The notes beneath the pieces were generated by a model. It did not search any database. It was given only the letters and a program-made list of their open reading frames with translations, and had not been told where the DNA came from. From the NCBI RefSeq assembly GCF_001238295.1, contig NZ_LGXZ01000004.1:248001-312000 (forward strand): DNA of 64,000 bases, read 5' to 3'. Origin of the DNA: Ruegeria sp. 6PALISEP08 (GTDB lineage: Bacteria; Pseudomonadota; Alphaproteobacteria; Rhodobacterales; Rhodobacteraceae). This document shows, piece by piece, positions 6,988-16,772 of the stretch (position 1 is its first letter; every line of letters starts with the position of its first letter). A program made the position numbers and the translations under genes.

Positions 6988-9597
6988 CTACTTGGTCAGT
7001 CCGCGCAGCCCACCTGAGATCAGGATATTGACCTCATACAAAATGCGCGGCGCAGCCAGCCCGCCGGGGCTGGCCAGATAATTCGGGCTCCATTCCGGGT
7101 CGAACTTTTGCTTGAAGCTGCGCAAGCCTTCGAAATGGTAAAACTGTTCGCCATGCTCATAGACGAACCCTCCGATCCGGTTCCAGAGCGAGGCATGTTG
7201 CCGATTTTCTATACCCGAGAACGGCGCGGCCCCCAGCGAGAACCAGTGAAAGCCCTGCTCCGAGCCCCAAACCATCATCTCGGCAAACAGCGCGTCCATC
7301 ACAAAGCTGGGGCTGTCTGGCTCATACCGCATCAGATCCAATGACAGCTCGGATTTGTCGCCGCCTTGGAACAGGTTGGCGAACGCCTTGATCTTACCTG
7401 TGTTTCCATCGCGCAATACTGCATGATCGAAATACGACAAGTACTGATCGTCAAAGCCCCCTAGTGCAAATCCCTTTTCAGCCCCGGCCTTTTGCTCCAG
7501 CCAATGATCTGAAATTTCGCGCAACTCGGGCAGAACGGGTGCCAGCTTTTCCTTCGGGATGATCTCGAACACATAGCCTTCGCGTTCGGCCCTGTTCTTG
7601 GCTTGCCGGAACCGTTTGCGCGACTTTCCATCCAGCGAGAAATCTTGCAGCGGCACCCGAGCAACCTCGCCTATTTTCAGGATCGACAGGCCAAGATCCA
7701 GAAAAGTCGGCAGGTATTTGGTCGAAACACTGTAGAACGCACACAGCTTTCCTTCACGGTCCGCCTTTTCCCGAAGCTGCCAGATCAATTGTCGGCCTGC
7801 CACCTCATCCCCCACCGGTTCCCCTTTTGAGATCACAGCGTTGCCGGTATCAGCATAGGCGATAAAGGCCGTTTCATCCGGCGAGATCAGAAATTGCTTG
7901 TCGCCGGTCAGGGATATCTGGGATTCGGTATCCTCACTTTCCATCACCAGCCGTTCGACCACCTCGGGGATTTCAGTGCGTTGCGGTGTTGGAATCTCGC
8001 GTCCAAACAGAGAGTTAACGGCCACCACACCGACGATCACCGCCACAACGAGGCTCGATCGCAAAAAGCGCGAGGCGTCGCCATTCCATGCAAACTCCCA
8101 CCACAAAGCGTTTTGGTATTCGACGTGGGAATAAGCGAATAGCCCAATCCAGAAGATAACGGCCAGCAACACCACAACGCTGATCAGCCAAGGAATGTTC
8201 AGGCGAAAGATCGATGCGCCGCTGACCCGGTAAAACGCACCGCGGAACAGGGCCAAAACGCCTATCGTTCCCAACATCGACACCGCTTCGTGCGTGTCCA
8301 GGCCCTTGGCGAGCGAGGCAAAGAACCCCGCAACCATCAGCAGCATCGCCACCACCCATGCCCGGTAGAGCTTGCGGAACAAGCCGCGCGACACCAGCAA
8401 CAGCAGAACACCAATGGCACTGCCCACAAGGTGCGAGGCTTCGACAAAGGACAGCGGCAGAACATCTTTCAAAACGCCAAGGTTCTGTGAACCCGCAGGC
8501 AGTGCCCCTGATACCAAAAGGATCACCCCGGCCACCGCCGCAACGCCCGCTGCAACAATGGGGACCATGGGACGGATGACCCTATACACCCAGGTTGCAG
8601 CACCGCCGATCCGGTGCCGTTGCGTCAGCGCCGATGCCACAGCAATCGACAGGCTGGCGACGGCAAATGGCAAAAAAGTATAAACCACCCGGTATAACAG
8701 CAATGCCGCTATGACATCCGACCGCCCCGACGCCCCAAGCCCCGCAATCAGCGTCGCTTCGAACACACCGATTCCGCCCGGTGCGTGGCTAAGGATACCT
8801 ACGGCAATGGCGGCAACATAGATCGTGAAGAAATACGGATAGCCAACGCCCAGATCGTCGGGCATCAGGACATAAAGCACCATGGACGCGCCGAACAAAT
8901 CACCGATCGCGGCCAGCGTCAGAAGGCTGGCCAGTTTCCCGCCCGGCAAATCAAAACCAACACCAGCCAATGAAAGCCGCCTGCCCCCGCTGGACAGCCA
9001 GACGAACAGGACGACCAACGCCCCCAGCAGAGAAAGCCCAATGGCGGTTTCCACTGTTGTGCTGACCGGCACCACCTTGGATATGCCGTCGGGATGCAGG
9101 GTCAACAGCAGGCCAAGGATCAAGATCAGACCCATCCAGAACGCGACCCATGAGGTCGCGATCACCCCGGCCACACGCCCCAGGTCCAGCCCAAGTGACG
9201 CATAGATCCGATATCGGATTGCGGTCCCGGTGATGTAGGAAAAGCCTAGACAATTTGATACGGCATAGCCACTGGCCCCCGCCATCCCGGCCACATGCAA
9301 AGGCACTTTGCCTTCAGCTACGCTCTGCACGGCGAACACATCGTAAAGTGACAGAGAAAAGAAACTGAACCCCGTCCAGCAGAGCGCAATGAACATCAAT
9401 TTCCACGACGTCGCGGCAATATCAGTCTGCACTTCTGACCATTTCACATGCGCCGACAGATCGTGCAGAACCGTCAAGGCGATGCCGGTAATGACAATGG
9501 GTATCGCGATGCGCAGCCAAGGCTTTTCCAGCATCGCCGCAATCCGTTCCGCCCAGCGCACGGCCAGAGGTTCGTCAGTTTTCTGCGAAGTGGTCAT
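6988..9597 (-). CDS. mprF: Bifunctional phosphatidylglycerol aminoacyltransferase/flippase MprF (LpiA-like)
   Basis: An 869-residue integral membrane protein. The N-terminal part (about 20-540) consists of many transmembrane helices of the flippase domain (with GFSYITGTAIRYRIYASLGL and HAPGGIGVFEA, typical UPF0104 blocks). The C-terminal soluble DUF2156 synthase domain (about 560-860) contains FRQAKNRAEREGYVFEI and MVWGSEQGFHWFSLGAAPFSG. The family transfers lysine or alanine from aminoacyl-tRNA to phosphatidylglycerol and exposes the product on the outer leaflet, giving resistance to cationic peptides and acid. In alphaproteobacteria it is often named lpiA. Which amino acid is used cannot be read from sequence. 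It stands alone on the minus strand. Confidence 0.9.
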   Translation of the reverse strand: MTTSQKTDEPLAVRWAERIAAMLEKPWLRIAIPIVITGIALTVLHDLSAHVKWSEVQTDIAATSWKLMFIALCWTGFSFFSLSLYDVFAVQSVAEGKVPLHVAGMAGASGYAVSNCLGFSYITGTAIRYRIYASLGLDLGRVAGVIATSWVAFWMGLILILGLLLTLHPDGISKVVPVSTTVETAIGLSLLGALVVLFVWLSSGGRRLSLAGVGFDLPGGKLASLLTLAAIGDLFGASMVLYVLMPDDLGVGYPYFFTIYVAAIAVGILSHAPGGIGVFEATLIAGLGASGRSDVIAALLLYRVVYTFLPFAVASLSIAVASALTQRHRIGGAATWVYRVIRPMVPIVAAGVAAVAGVILLVSGALPAGSQNLGVLKDVLPLSFVEASHLVGSAIGVLLLLVSRGLFRKLYRAWVVAMLLMVAGFFASLAKGLDTHEAVSMLGTIGVLALFRGAFYRVSGASIFRLNIPWLISVVVLLAVIFWIGLFAYSHVEYQNALWWEFAWNGDASRFLRSSLVVAVIVGVVAVNSLFGREIPTPQRTEIPEVVERLVMESEDTESQISLTGDKQFLISPDETAFIAYADTGNAVISKGEPVGDEVAGRQLIWQLREKADREGKLCAFYSVSTKYLPTFLDLGLSILKIGEVARVPLQDFSLDGKSRKRFRQAKNRAEREGYVFEIIPKEKLAPVLPELREISDHWLEQKAGAEKGFALGGFDDQYLSYFDHAVLRDGNTGKIKAFANLFQGGDKSELSLDLMRYEPDSPSFVMDALFAEMMVWGSEQGFHWFSLGAAPFSGIENRQHASLWNRIGGFVYEHGEQFYHFEGLRSFKQKFDPEWSPNYLASPGGLAAPRILYEVNILISGGLRGLTK

Positions 9598-9697
9598 GCT
9601 GCACGTCCCTGCCTGTTTGTGAAGCCAGTCAGTCTGCTGATTACCCTGACATCATCTACCCTGAAACTGTGGCACAAATTGTTTTCATCTCAAAGCA

Positions 9698-10126
9698 CTA
9701 GAGCCGCCCCTTGCGCGTGGACAGCAGCAAATTCGTCTCGGACCGTGTGATGCCGTCAAAGCGGCGGATCTGGAACAGAACCTCATCCAGTTCGGCCAGG
9801 GTCTCGGTGCTGATCTCTGCGATTAGATCCCAGCTGCCGTTGGTCGAATGCACTGCCGTCACCTGCCGCAGGGCCGCTATCCGCGCCATGACACGCTCTG
9901 TCCCGCGCCCTTCAATCTCTAGCATCATCAGTCCACGCACAGGGCTTTGCGCCAGATCCCTGCGTGTCAGGATAGTGAAGCCGACGATCTCACCGGATTG
10001 TTTCAGGCGCTGCAACCTGCTGCGCACAGTTGTGCGCGTCACGCCCAGCGTTTCCGACAGCTCGGACAGGCTGGCGCGTGCATCGCGTTGCAACGCATTG
10101 AGCAATCGATTATCCAAATCGTCCAT
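9698..10126 (-). CDS. Lrp/AsnC-family regulator, probable regulator of arginase
   Basis: A 142-residue protein with the AsnC winged helix at residues 1-50 (MDDLDNRLLNALQRDARASLSELSETLGVTRTTVRSRLQRL) and a C-terminal RAM ligand-binding domain (residues about 62-138). It is divergent from the arginase gene 87 bases away. The interval contains GCAAATTGC (10165-10173), a small palindrome of a type compatible with Lrp sites. By analogy with Lrp-type activators of arginine catabolism in rhizobia and agrobacteria, it probably activates the arginase gene in response to arginine or ornithine; that is inference from position. Confidence 0.85.
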   Translation of the reverse strand: MDDLDNRLLNALQRDARASLSELSETLGVTRTTVRSRLQRLKQSGEIVGFTILTRRDLAQSPVRGLMMLEIEGRGTERVMARIAALRQVTAVHSTNGSWDLIAEISTETLAELDEVLFQIRRFDGITRSETNLLLSTRKGRL

Positions 10127-10212
10127 GCTTTCTTCCCATTAAGAACTATCAGGAACCATTTTGAGCAAATTGCAGTCTTCACGCAAGGCACTCTGACATC
10201 GTAAATGGACAC

Positions 10213-11133
10213 ATGGACATGAAAAAAATCATACTGATCGGCGCACCAATGGACGCCGGAAAGCGTCGTCAGGGATGCCGGATGGGCCCCGACGCCTATC
10301 GTGTGGCCGGGTTGAAAGAGGCTTTGGCCGATCTTGGCCATTCCGTGCAGGATCAGGGCGACGTGCGCCCCGAAGAGACCGGTCTGCTCGAACATCCGCA
10401 TCTGTTTGCCCTGCCAGAGTGTGTCGGCTGGACTCAGGCCCTTAGTAAAGCGGCGCAGGCAGCCGCTGGTCAGGGCGTGCCCATTTTCATGGGCGGGGAC
10501 CATGCGTTGTCCATGGGCACCGTCAACGGAATGGCCGCACATGCAGCAAGGATGGATCGACCGTTGTTCGTGCTGTGGTTGGACGCCCACAGCGACTTTC
10601 ACACACCAGACAGCACGGGCAGCGGCAACCTGCATGGAACGCCTGTGGCCTATTTTACCGGAAGACCCGGTTTTGACGCTTTCCCGCCCTTGCCCGCTGT
10701 GGTCCCGACGGATCGCGTCGGCATGATCGGCTTGCGCTCAGTCGACCCTGCAGAGCGTATGGCGTTGGAACAGGACCGCGCCATGCTGGCCGACATGCGC
10801 AGCATCGACGAGCATGGGATCAAAGCCCCCCTGCTGGCCTTTTTGGACCGTGTGCGCGCCGAAAACGCGCTGCTTCATGTGTCGCTGGATGTTGATTTCC
10901 TCGACCCTGCCATCGCCCCGGCCGTCGGCACCACGGTCCCCGGTGGAGCGACCGAGCGCGAAGCCCATCTGGTAATGGAGCTTCTGCATGAAAGCGGGCT
11001 GGTCAGCTCACTGGATCTTGTTGAGTTGAACCCGTTTCTGGATGAAAGGGGCCGCACGGCCAAACTGATTGTCGATCTTGCTGCGTCGTTGATGGGCCGT
11101 CGCATATTCGACCGCCCCACCCGCAGTTTCTGA
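10213..11133 (+). CDS. rocF: Arginase
   Basis: Cytoplasmic manganese enzyme hydrolysing arginine to ornithine and urea. The 306-residue length is standard. Ureohydrolase motifs with the metal ligands are present in order: GGDHALSMG, LWLDAHSDFHTP and SLDVDFLDP followed by the arginase-type AVGTTVPGG, and the late DLVELNP. Substrate residues HGTP and the N-terminal GAPMDAGKRRQGCRMGP favour arginase over agmatinase. Start ATG 10213 has an in-frame alternative two codons downstream (10219). It is single, with the divergent Lrp-type gene as likely regulator. Confidence 0.92.
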   Translation: MDMKKIILIGAPMDAGKRRQGCRMGPDAYRVAGLKEALADLGHSVQDQGDVRPEETGLLEHPHLFALPECVGWTQALSKAAQAAAGQGVPIFMGGDHALSMGTVNGMAAHAARMDRPLFVLWLDAHSDFHTPDSTGSGNLHGTPVAYFTGRPGFDAFPPLPAVVPTDRVGMIGLRSVDPAERMALEQDRAMLADMRSIDEHGIKAPLLAFLDRVRAENALLHVSLDVDFLDPAIAPAVGTTVPGGATEREAHLVMELLHESGLVSSLDLVELNPFLDERGRTAKLIVDLAASLMGRRIFDRPTRSF

Positions 11134-11277
11134 TGCCGTGCTTATTGCCAGGCGAGTGAGGGAGACCCCTGTTGCTGCTGGGTGGTATCGCGCGAATGAT
11201 CCCAAAGACGGGCAGCAACTTTAGACGGCTGAGAAGCGCTCTGGCCGTATTGCGCGAGGCATAGCCTCACGCCTTTG

Positions 11278-12681
11278 CTACCCTGCAAGAGACGGCAGGT
11301 AGAGTACAATTCCCGGGAACGCCACGAGCATTGCGATCGTCATGGCATCAGCGATGAAGAACGGCGTCACGCCCTTGAACACGTCCTGAACGCTCAGGTC
11401 CGGGCGCACCCCGGCCACGACAAAGCAGTTCAGCCCGATGGGTGGTGTTATCAGGCAGAACTCGGCCATTTTAACCACAAGGATACCGAACCAGATGGCG
11501 CACATCGGGCCGGACATACCAAACGCGCTGTCGGCTGCGCTGACGGTCTCACCTCCGTTCAGGGCCATGACCGCAGGGTAGACAACGGGCAAGGTCAACA
11601 GCAACATCCCAATTGCATCCATGAACATGCCCAGCACAGCATAAGCCAGAAGGATACAGATCAGGATCATCATCGGTGACATCTCAAGCCCGGTAATCCA
11701 GTCGGAAAACGCTCCGGGAAGATCTGCGAAGCCAAGAAACCGCACATAGATCAGAACACCCCAGATGATCGAGAAGATCATGGCGGTCAGCTTGGCGGTT
11801 TCCAAAAGCGCGGATTTGAATTCCTTCCAACGCATTCCATGAAACAGGGCGAAACAGAACACGATGAAGGCCCCGATTGCGCCACCTTCTGTAGGGGTGC
11901 CCCACGCCTTGTCTCCGAACGGGTTGTAGACAAAGCAAATGATGATCAGGATCACGGCCACAATCGGAATGGCACCGGGCAAGGCAGCAAAGCGCTCTTT
12001 CCAGGTAAAACCCGTGACAGGCGGTCCGACGGTTTTGAAGACCACGGCAATCCCGACAATCAGCAGGCCATAAACGATTGCAGAAAACGCACCCGGTATG
12101 AATCCGGCCAGCAACAGCTTGCCGACATCCTGCTCAACGATGATGGCGTAGATCACCAGAATGGCCGAAGGCGGGATGAGCGAAGCCAGCGTTCCACCCG
12201 CGGCAACGACACCCGCCGCAAAGCGTTTGTTATACCCCACCTTCAGCATCTCTGGGATCGCTATTCGGGCAAAAACGGCTGATGTGGCAACCGATGCCCC
12301 GGATACAGCGGCAAAACCTGCGGTGGCGAAAACTGTGGACACGGCAAGCCCACCCGGAACCCAGGCCACCCAGCGTTTGGCAGCTTCGAACAAAGCGAGC
12401 GTCAGGCCAGCGTAGTAGGCCAGATAACCAATCAGGATGAAGGTCGGGATCAGGCTAAGCGTATGAGCCGCAACCTTTGAATGTGGTACCTGCCCTGCAG
12501 TCTTGACCGCAATCGTCAAAGCTTTGCCAAACTGGTCCGGTTCAAATCCAAACTTGGCCCAGAAAATCCAGATGAGCCCAACCAAACCCGTCAGTCCCGC
12601 CGCAAAAGCCACGCGCATTCCGACGACGACCAAAACCAGAAGACCACCCGTGACCCAGAGGCCAATTTCAATCGTGCCCAT
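11278..12681 (-). CDS. TRAP transporter large permease (DctM)
   Basis: Large membrane subunit of a tripartite ATP-independent periplasmic transporter, about 467 residues with a dozen predicted helices. It carries family blocks such as AHTLSLIPTFILIGYLAYYAG, TAGFAAVSGASVATSAVF and GGTLASLIPPSAILVIYAII. ATG 12681 is chosen because it begins MGTIEIGLWV, a normal DctM start, and leaves four bases after the small permease stop; the longer frame to 12771 would overlap that gene. It uses the sodium or proton gradient to import a carboxylate-type solute delivered by the binding protein encoded upstream. Substrate unknown. Confidence 0.92.
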   Translation of the reverse strand: MGTIEIGLWVTGGLLVLVVVGMRVAFAAGLTGLVGLIWIFWAKFGFEPDQFGKALTIAVKTAGQVPHSKVAAHTLSLIPTFILIGYLAYYAGLTLALFEAAKRWVAWVPGGLAVSTVFATAGFAAVSGASVATSAVFARIAIPEMLKVGYNKRFAAGVVAAGGTLASLIPPSAILVIYAIIVEQDVGKLLLAGFIPGAFSAIVYGLLIVGIAVVFKTVGPPVTGFTWKERFAALPGAIPIVAVILIIICFVYNPFGDKAWGTPTEGGAIGAFIVFCFALFHGMRWKEFKSALLETAKLTAMIFSIIWGVLIYVRFLGFADLPGAFSDWITGLEMSPMMILICILLAYAVLGMFMDAIGMLLLTLPVVYPAVMALNGGETVSAADSAFGMSGPMCAIWFGILVVKMAEFCLITPPIGLNCFVVAGVRPDLSVQDVFKGVTPFFIADAMTIAMLVAFPGIVLYLPSLAG

Positions 12682-12685
12682 GCTT

Positions 12686-13315
12686 CTAGTCCTGCCCTTC
12701 GAACTGCTCGGCCTCTGCCGCCGCTTGGGCCGCTGCATCCTGAAGAAGCGGCACCGCCACAGGGGTCTCAAGCCCTAACACAAACGCACGCCCATAGCCC
12801 CAAACCTGAATCATCAACCGTACACACAGCACCGAAAAGGCAACGGGCGCCAACAGCTTGGCAGGCCACAAGGGAATACTGATGTCGATGGAACTGTCCC
12901 TGCTCCAGAGCGGCGCGCCAAGATCGAAGGACCGATCGAAATGGGACCAACTTCCCCACACCAGTGCCACCATCAGAACGAGGATCAGAATGACCGAGAT
13001 CAGCTCGAACAGCCACAAGGCCCGACCGTGAAGCCGTGAGATGACGATGTCCATGCGAATATGCCCACCGTCGCGCTGCACAAAAGAGATACCCAGAAAT
13101 GCAATCAGCGGCATCGCCTGTTCGATCCAGTCGACGTAACCGGGCAACGGCGCGTTCAGCGCGTTTCGCCCGCTGACGGAAACCACGGCCAAAACCATCA
13201 GTCCAAAAACCGCGAAACCGCTGATCAATGCAAGAAAGCGTTCAAGCTTTAACAACTGCCGGTCCAGCTGGCTCAGACGGCTTCCGTCTTCCAGCACCGT
13301 GGCTTGTCCTGCCAT
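12686..13315 (-). CDS. TRAP transporter small permease (DctQ)
   Basis: A 209-residue protein with four membrane helices. Typical DctQ features are ERFLALISGFAVFGLMVLAVVSVSGRNALNAPLPGYVDWIEQ and LGISFVQRDGGHIRMDIV. ATG 13315 has AAGGA nine bases upstream and follows a strong hairpin; the longer frame starting at 13372 would have to be translated through that hairpin. The alanine/glutamate-rich C-terminal tail is variable in the family. Middle gene of the binding protein - small permease - large permease operon. Confidence 0.9.
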   Translation of the reverse strand: MAGQATVLEDGSRLSQLDRQLLKLERFLALISGFAVFGLMVLAVVSVSGRNALNAPLPGYVDWIEQAMPLIAFLGISFVQRDGGHIRMDIVISRLHGRALWLFELISVILILVLMVALVWGSWSHFDRSFDLGAPLWSRDSSIDISIPLWPAKLLAPVAFSVLCVRLMIQVWGYGRAFVLGLETPVAVPLLQDAAAQAAAEAEQFEGQD

Positions 13316-13343
13316 TCCGGTGGTTCCTTGTTCTTGAAAGTGA

Positions 13344-13369
13344 ACCGGGCACCCGACAGGGCACCCGGT
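13344..13369 (-). other. Intercistronic RNA hairpin between TRAP binding protein and permease genes
   Basis: An inverted repeat with outer arms ACCGGG/CCCGGT and wobble-paired inner arms gives a stem of about 11 pairs around a TGTC loop. It lies between the stop of the binding-protein gene and the Shine-Dalgarno of the small permease. There is no U-run, so it is more likely an RNA-stabilising or attenuating element that keeps binding protein in excess than a full terminator. Confidence 0.55.
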
Positions 13370-13377
13370 CAAAAGGA

Positions 13378-14394
13378 TCAGTTACCGCCGCGCTGCTGCT
13401 TCAGCGTGGTTTGAACCAGATCATACAGGTCTTGCGCAGGCAGTCCCTGCTCTGACATATCCGCAATCCATTTCTCGCGGATTGGATCTGCAGCTGTGGT
13501 GCGGAACTCCTCGATCACGGCATCGTCGATCATGACCTTCTGCACGCCCTTTTCCTCAAGGACGCTGTCCCACTGTTCGAGCAGGCCGCCGTAGTTTGCC
13601 AGATAGTGATCAATCGCCTCGTCAATCGAGCTGTTCAACGCTTCGCGATGCTCGGCAGGTAGTGCTTCATAGGCGTCGATATTCACAACCACAGGACAGT
13701 TCACTGTGCCGGGGTTCAGGTTGGCCGTCCACCAATCGGCCTCATTGATCGTGCCAAAGGACAGGTGCGCATGCTGGGCAAAGGCAACGGTATCCACAAC
13801 ACCAGATTCCATTGCATTAAAGGCTTCGGTCGCAGGCACCGAAGTCGGTACACCACCCACAGCCTCAAAGGCTTGGCCCAAACCGCCGGTTGCACGAACG
13901 CGCATTCCATCAAATTCCGCCAACTGGTCACGGGGTTCGCCTGTGCCCACGATATTATACTGTGGCATGGGCGAGGTCATGATGATCCGGGCATTCCACT
14001 GCGCCATCTCATCCTTGACGGCTGGGTGGTCATACACCGCGTGACTGACGGCAACCTCTTCCTCAAGGTTGTTCACACCCAGGAACGGCAATTCCAGCAC
14101 AGTGATCGCCCGGTTTTTGTCGCGGTGATAGCCAGCGCAGAACTGAGCCATCTCGAACGCCCCGATTTCGATACCATCCAGGTTTTCGCGTGGCTTGGAC
14201 AAGCCTCCATAGCTGACATTGATGGTGAAATCTCCTCCGGTCTTTTCACTGACCAGTTCAGCGAGCTTTTCGACATGTTCGGTGAATGCGCGGCGTTTGC
14301 CCCAAACGGATGCATTCCATTCGGTCGCAGCAGCCTCACTTACAAACGCAAAGCTCAAGGCGGCAACAGCGGCACCGCTCAACATCTTATTCAT
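13378..14394 (-). CDS. TRAP transporter periplasmic solute-binding protein (DctP family)
   Basis: A 338-residue secreted binding protein. The Sec signal peptide MNKMLSGAAVAALSFAFVSE ends near AAATEW. Family features include KPRENLDGIEIGAFEMAQFCAGYH, FDGMRVRATGGLGQAFEAVGG (with the arginine that usually salt-bridges the ligand carboxylate) and VPATEAFNAMESGVVDT. ATG 14394 is preceded by AAAGGGAGACAAAATC. First gene of the operon, so it probably has its promoter in the 406-base gap to acs. Ligand unknown. Confidence 0.92.
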   Translation of the reverse strand: MNKMLSGAAVAALSFAFVSEAAATEWNASVWGKRRAFTEHVEKLAELVSEKTGGDFTINVSYGGLSKPRENLDGIEIGAFEMAQFCAGYHRDKNRAITVLELPFLGVNNLEEEVAVSHAVYDHPAVKDEMAQWNARIIMTSPMPQYNIVGTGEPRDQLAEFDGMRVRATGGLGQAFEAVGGVPTSVPATEAFNAMESGVVDTVAFAQHAHLSFGTINEADWWTANLNPGTVNCPVVVNIDAYEALPAEHREALNSSIDEAIDHYLANYGGLLEQWDSVLEEKGVQKVMIDDAVIEEFRTTAADPIREKWIADMSEQGLPAQDLYDLVQTTLKQQRGGN

Positions 14395-14800
14395 GATTTT
14401 GTCTCCCTTTGGTGCGCCTCTTTCCGAAACGCTTGAAAAAGAAGCTAGCGCCAACATTCTGATGTGCCAACCCTCAGGATCGCGCATGTGAACCCATCTG
14501 ACACCAAGAAGAAGATATGGCCGGAGAGGACGCCGCTGCATCGGCGCGAAACAACGACCAGCAGGCGTTACAATTAAATATTTGTTTCCGAAGGTTTTTT
14601 ACAAAATTTTGCCGTGAAATTTACAAAAATTGAGACTGGATTAAAATTTATTTACAAACAAACCCAAAGATTACGGCAATTTATTTATTTATTTTCTGAA
14701 CCCGGTAATACTCTGATCGGGGAGGAACAGGATCGACTTTGCCAAACAATCAGGCAAAAACGACCTAACGTAATCCAGTCCAGAGGGAGGAGCCTCAAAG
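14395..14800. promoter_or_regulatory. 406-base divergent intergenic region (TRAP operon / acs), with three TTTACAAA boxes
   Basis: No gene is seen here. The acs-proximal half is very AT-rich and contains three copies of TTTACAAA in the same orientation at 14598-14605, 14620-14627 and 14651-14658. The spacings of 22 and 31 bases are close to two and three helical turns, which suggests binding of one regulator to one face of DNA. The acs ribosome site is inside AGAGGGAGGAGC just before 14801. Promoters for both directions must lie here but I cannot fix their -35/-10 elements. Confidence 0.5.
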
Positions 14801-16765
14801 ATGACCACCGCTGCCCAGGCAGATGCCAAGACATATCCGCCATCCGCAGAAACCGTCGCCCGTGCGCATGTCGATGCTGCAAAATATGCCGACATGTATG
14901 CCGCCTCAACCTCTGACCCGGACGCGTTCTGGGGCGAGCAAGGCAAGCGCGTCGACTGGATCAAACCGTTCTCGAAGGTAAAGGACGTCAATTACGACTT
15001 CGGCTCGGTCAAGATCAATTGGTATGCCGATGGCACGTTGAATGTCTCGGCCAACTGTCTGGATCGTCACCTGAAAACCCGTGGCGACCAAACTGCGATC
15101 ATCTGGGAACCCGATGATCCAAACGACCCGGCCCAACATATCTCTTACGCCGAACTGCACCGCCGCACTTGCCGGATGGCCAATATCCTGGAAACGCTGG
15201 GTGTGCGGAAGGGCGACCGCGTTGTCATCTATCTGCCAATGATCCCCGAAGCCGCCTATGCCATGCTGGCCTGCGCGCGGATCGGCGCAATTCATTCCAT
15301 CGTTTTCGCAGGCTTCTCGCCCGACGCTCTGGCGGCGCGTGTCAACGGTTGCGACGCCAAGGTGGTGATCACGGCAGACGAAGCGCCTCGTGGCGGTCGC
15401 AAAACTCCGCTGAAATCCAACGCCGATGCCGCCCTGCTTCACTGCAAAGACTCGGTGAAATGCCTGGTCGTCAAGCGCACCGGTGGTCAGACCACATGGA
15501 TCGACGGTCGCGATTACGACTATAATGAAATGGCGCTTGAGGCGGATGACTACTGCGCGCCCGCCGAGATGAACGCGGAAGATCCCCTGTTCATTCTTTA
15601 TACCTCTGGCTCGACTGGTCAGCCGAAAGGCGTTGTACATACCACTGGCGGTTATCTGGTCTATGCCGCACTGACGCATGAGATCGTTTTCGATTATCAC
15701 GAAGGCGACGTGTATTGGTGCACGGCGGATGTGGGCTGGGTCACGGGCCACAGCTATATTGTCTATGGCCCTCTGGCCAATGGCGCGACGACCCTGATGT
15801 TCGAGGGCGTACCGACCTACCCCGATGCAAGCCGTTTCTGGCAGGTGTGCGAAAAGCACAAGGTGAACCAATTCTATACCGCCCCAACCGCTTTGCGCGC
15901 CCTGATGGGGCAAGGCAACGAGTGGGTTGAGAAATGCGATCTGAGCGATCTCAAGGTGCTGGGCACCGTGGGTGAGCCGATCAACCCCGAGGCCTGGAAC
16001 TGGTACAACGAAGTTGTCGGTGGCGGACGCTGTCCTATTGTTGATACCTGGTGGCAGACGGAAACCGGCGGTCACCTGATGACGCCCCTGCCTGGTGCCC
16101 ATGCGATGAAACCCGGATCGGCCATGAAGCCATTCTTCGGCATTGAACCAGTGGTTCTGGACCCGCAGTCCGGTGTAGAAATCGAAGGCAACGGCGTCGA
16201 AGGCGTTCTTTGCATCAAGGACAGTTGGCCCGGTCAGATGCGCACCGTTTGGGGTGATCATGAGCGGTTCGAGAAAACCTATTTCTCGGATTACAAAGGC
16301 TACTACTTCACAGGTGACGGCTGCCGTCGCGATGAAGGTGGCGATTATTGGATTACGGGTCGCGTCGATGACGTGATCAATGTGTCCGGCCACCGTATGG
16401 GTACGGCCGAGGTGGAAAGCGCTCTGGTGGCTCATGCCGCTGTCGCTGAGGCCGCCGTTGTGGGCTATCCTCATGAGATCAAAGGGCAAGGCATCTACTG
16501 CTATGTCACTTTGATGAATGATCGTGAGCCTTCGGACGAGCTGCTGAAAGAGCTGCGCACATGGGTCCGGACAGAAATCGGCCCGATTGCCTCGCCGGAT
16601 GTAATCCAGTGGGCCCCTGGCCTGCCCAAGACACGCTCGGGCAAGATCATGCGCCGGATCCTGCGCAAGATTGCCGAGAATGACTTTGGCAGCTTGGGTG
16701 ACACTTCGACACTGGCAGATCCGTCGGTTGTCGAAGATCTGATCAAGAACCGTGCGAGCAAGTGA
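14801..16765 (+). CDS. acs: Acetyl-CoA synthetase (acetate-CoA ligase, AMP-forming)
   Basis: Converts acetate, ATP and CoA to acetyl-CoA, AMP and pyrophosphate. The 654-residue length is normal. It has the ANL signature [19 protein letters not shown], the acetyl-pocket region [13 protein letters not shown], the hinge region [20 protein letters not shown] and the C-terminal [15 protein letters not shown], where Lys615 is the expected catalytic and reversibly acetylated residue. Strong Shine-Dalgarno GGGAGGAG lies upstream. It heads a run with adenylate kinase, DUF4212 and a symporter, so uptake, activation and AMP recycling of acetate are encoded together. Confidence 0.96.
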   Translation: MTTAAQADAKTYPPSAETVARAHVDAAKYADMYAASTSDPDAFWGEQGKRVDWIKPFSKVKDVNYDFGSVKINWYADGTLNVSANCLDRHLKTRGDQTAIIWEPDDPNDPAQHISYAELHRRTCRMANILETLGVRKGDRVVIYLPMIPEAAYAMLACARIGAIHSIVFAGFSPDALAARVNGCDAKVVITADEAPRGGRKTPLKSNADAALLHCKDSVKCLVVKRTGGQTTWIDGRDYDYNEMALEADDYCAPAEMNAEDPLFILYTSGSTGQPKGVVHTTGGYLVYAALTHEIVFDYHEGDVYWCTADVGWVTGHSYIVYGPLANGATTLMFEGVPTYPDASRFWQVCEKHKVNQFYTAPTALRALMGQGNEWVEKCDLSDLKVLGTVGEPINPEAWNWYNEVVGGGRCPIVDTWWQTETGGHLMTPLPGAHAMKPGSAMKPFFGIEPVVLDPQSGVEIEGNGVEGVLCIKDSWPGQMRTVWGDHERFEKTYFSDYKGYYFTGDGCRRDEGGDYWITGRVDDVINVSGHRMGTAEVESALVAHAAVAEAAVVGYPHEIKGQGIYCYVTLMNDREPSDELLKELRTWVRTEIGPIASPDVIQWAPGLPKTRSGKIMRRILRKIAENDFGSLGDTSTLADPSVVEDLIKNRASK

Positions 16766-16772
16766 GGATGTG

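Noticed and set aside
11256-11268. GAGGC/GCCTC hairpin as a terminator between arginase and TRAP genes
   Set aside because: Only five pairs and no T-run on either strand; too weak to annotate.
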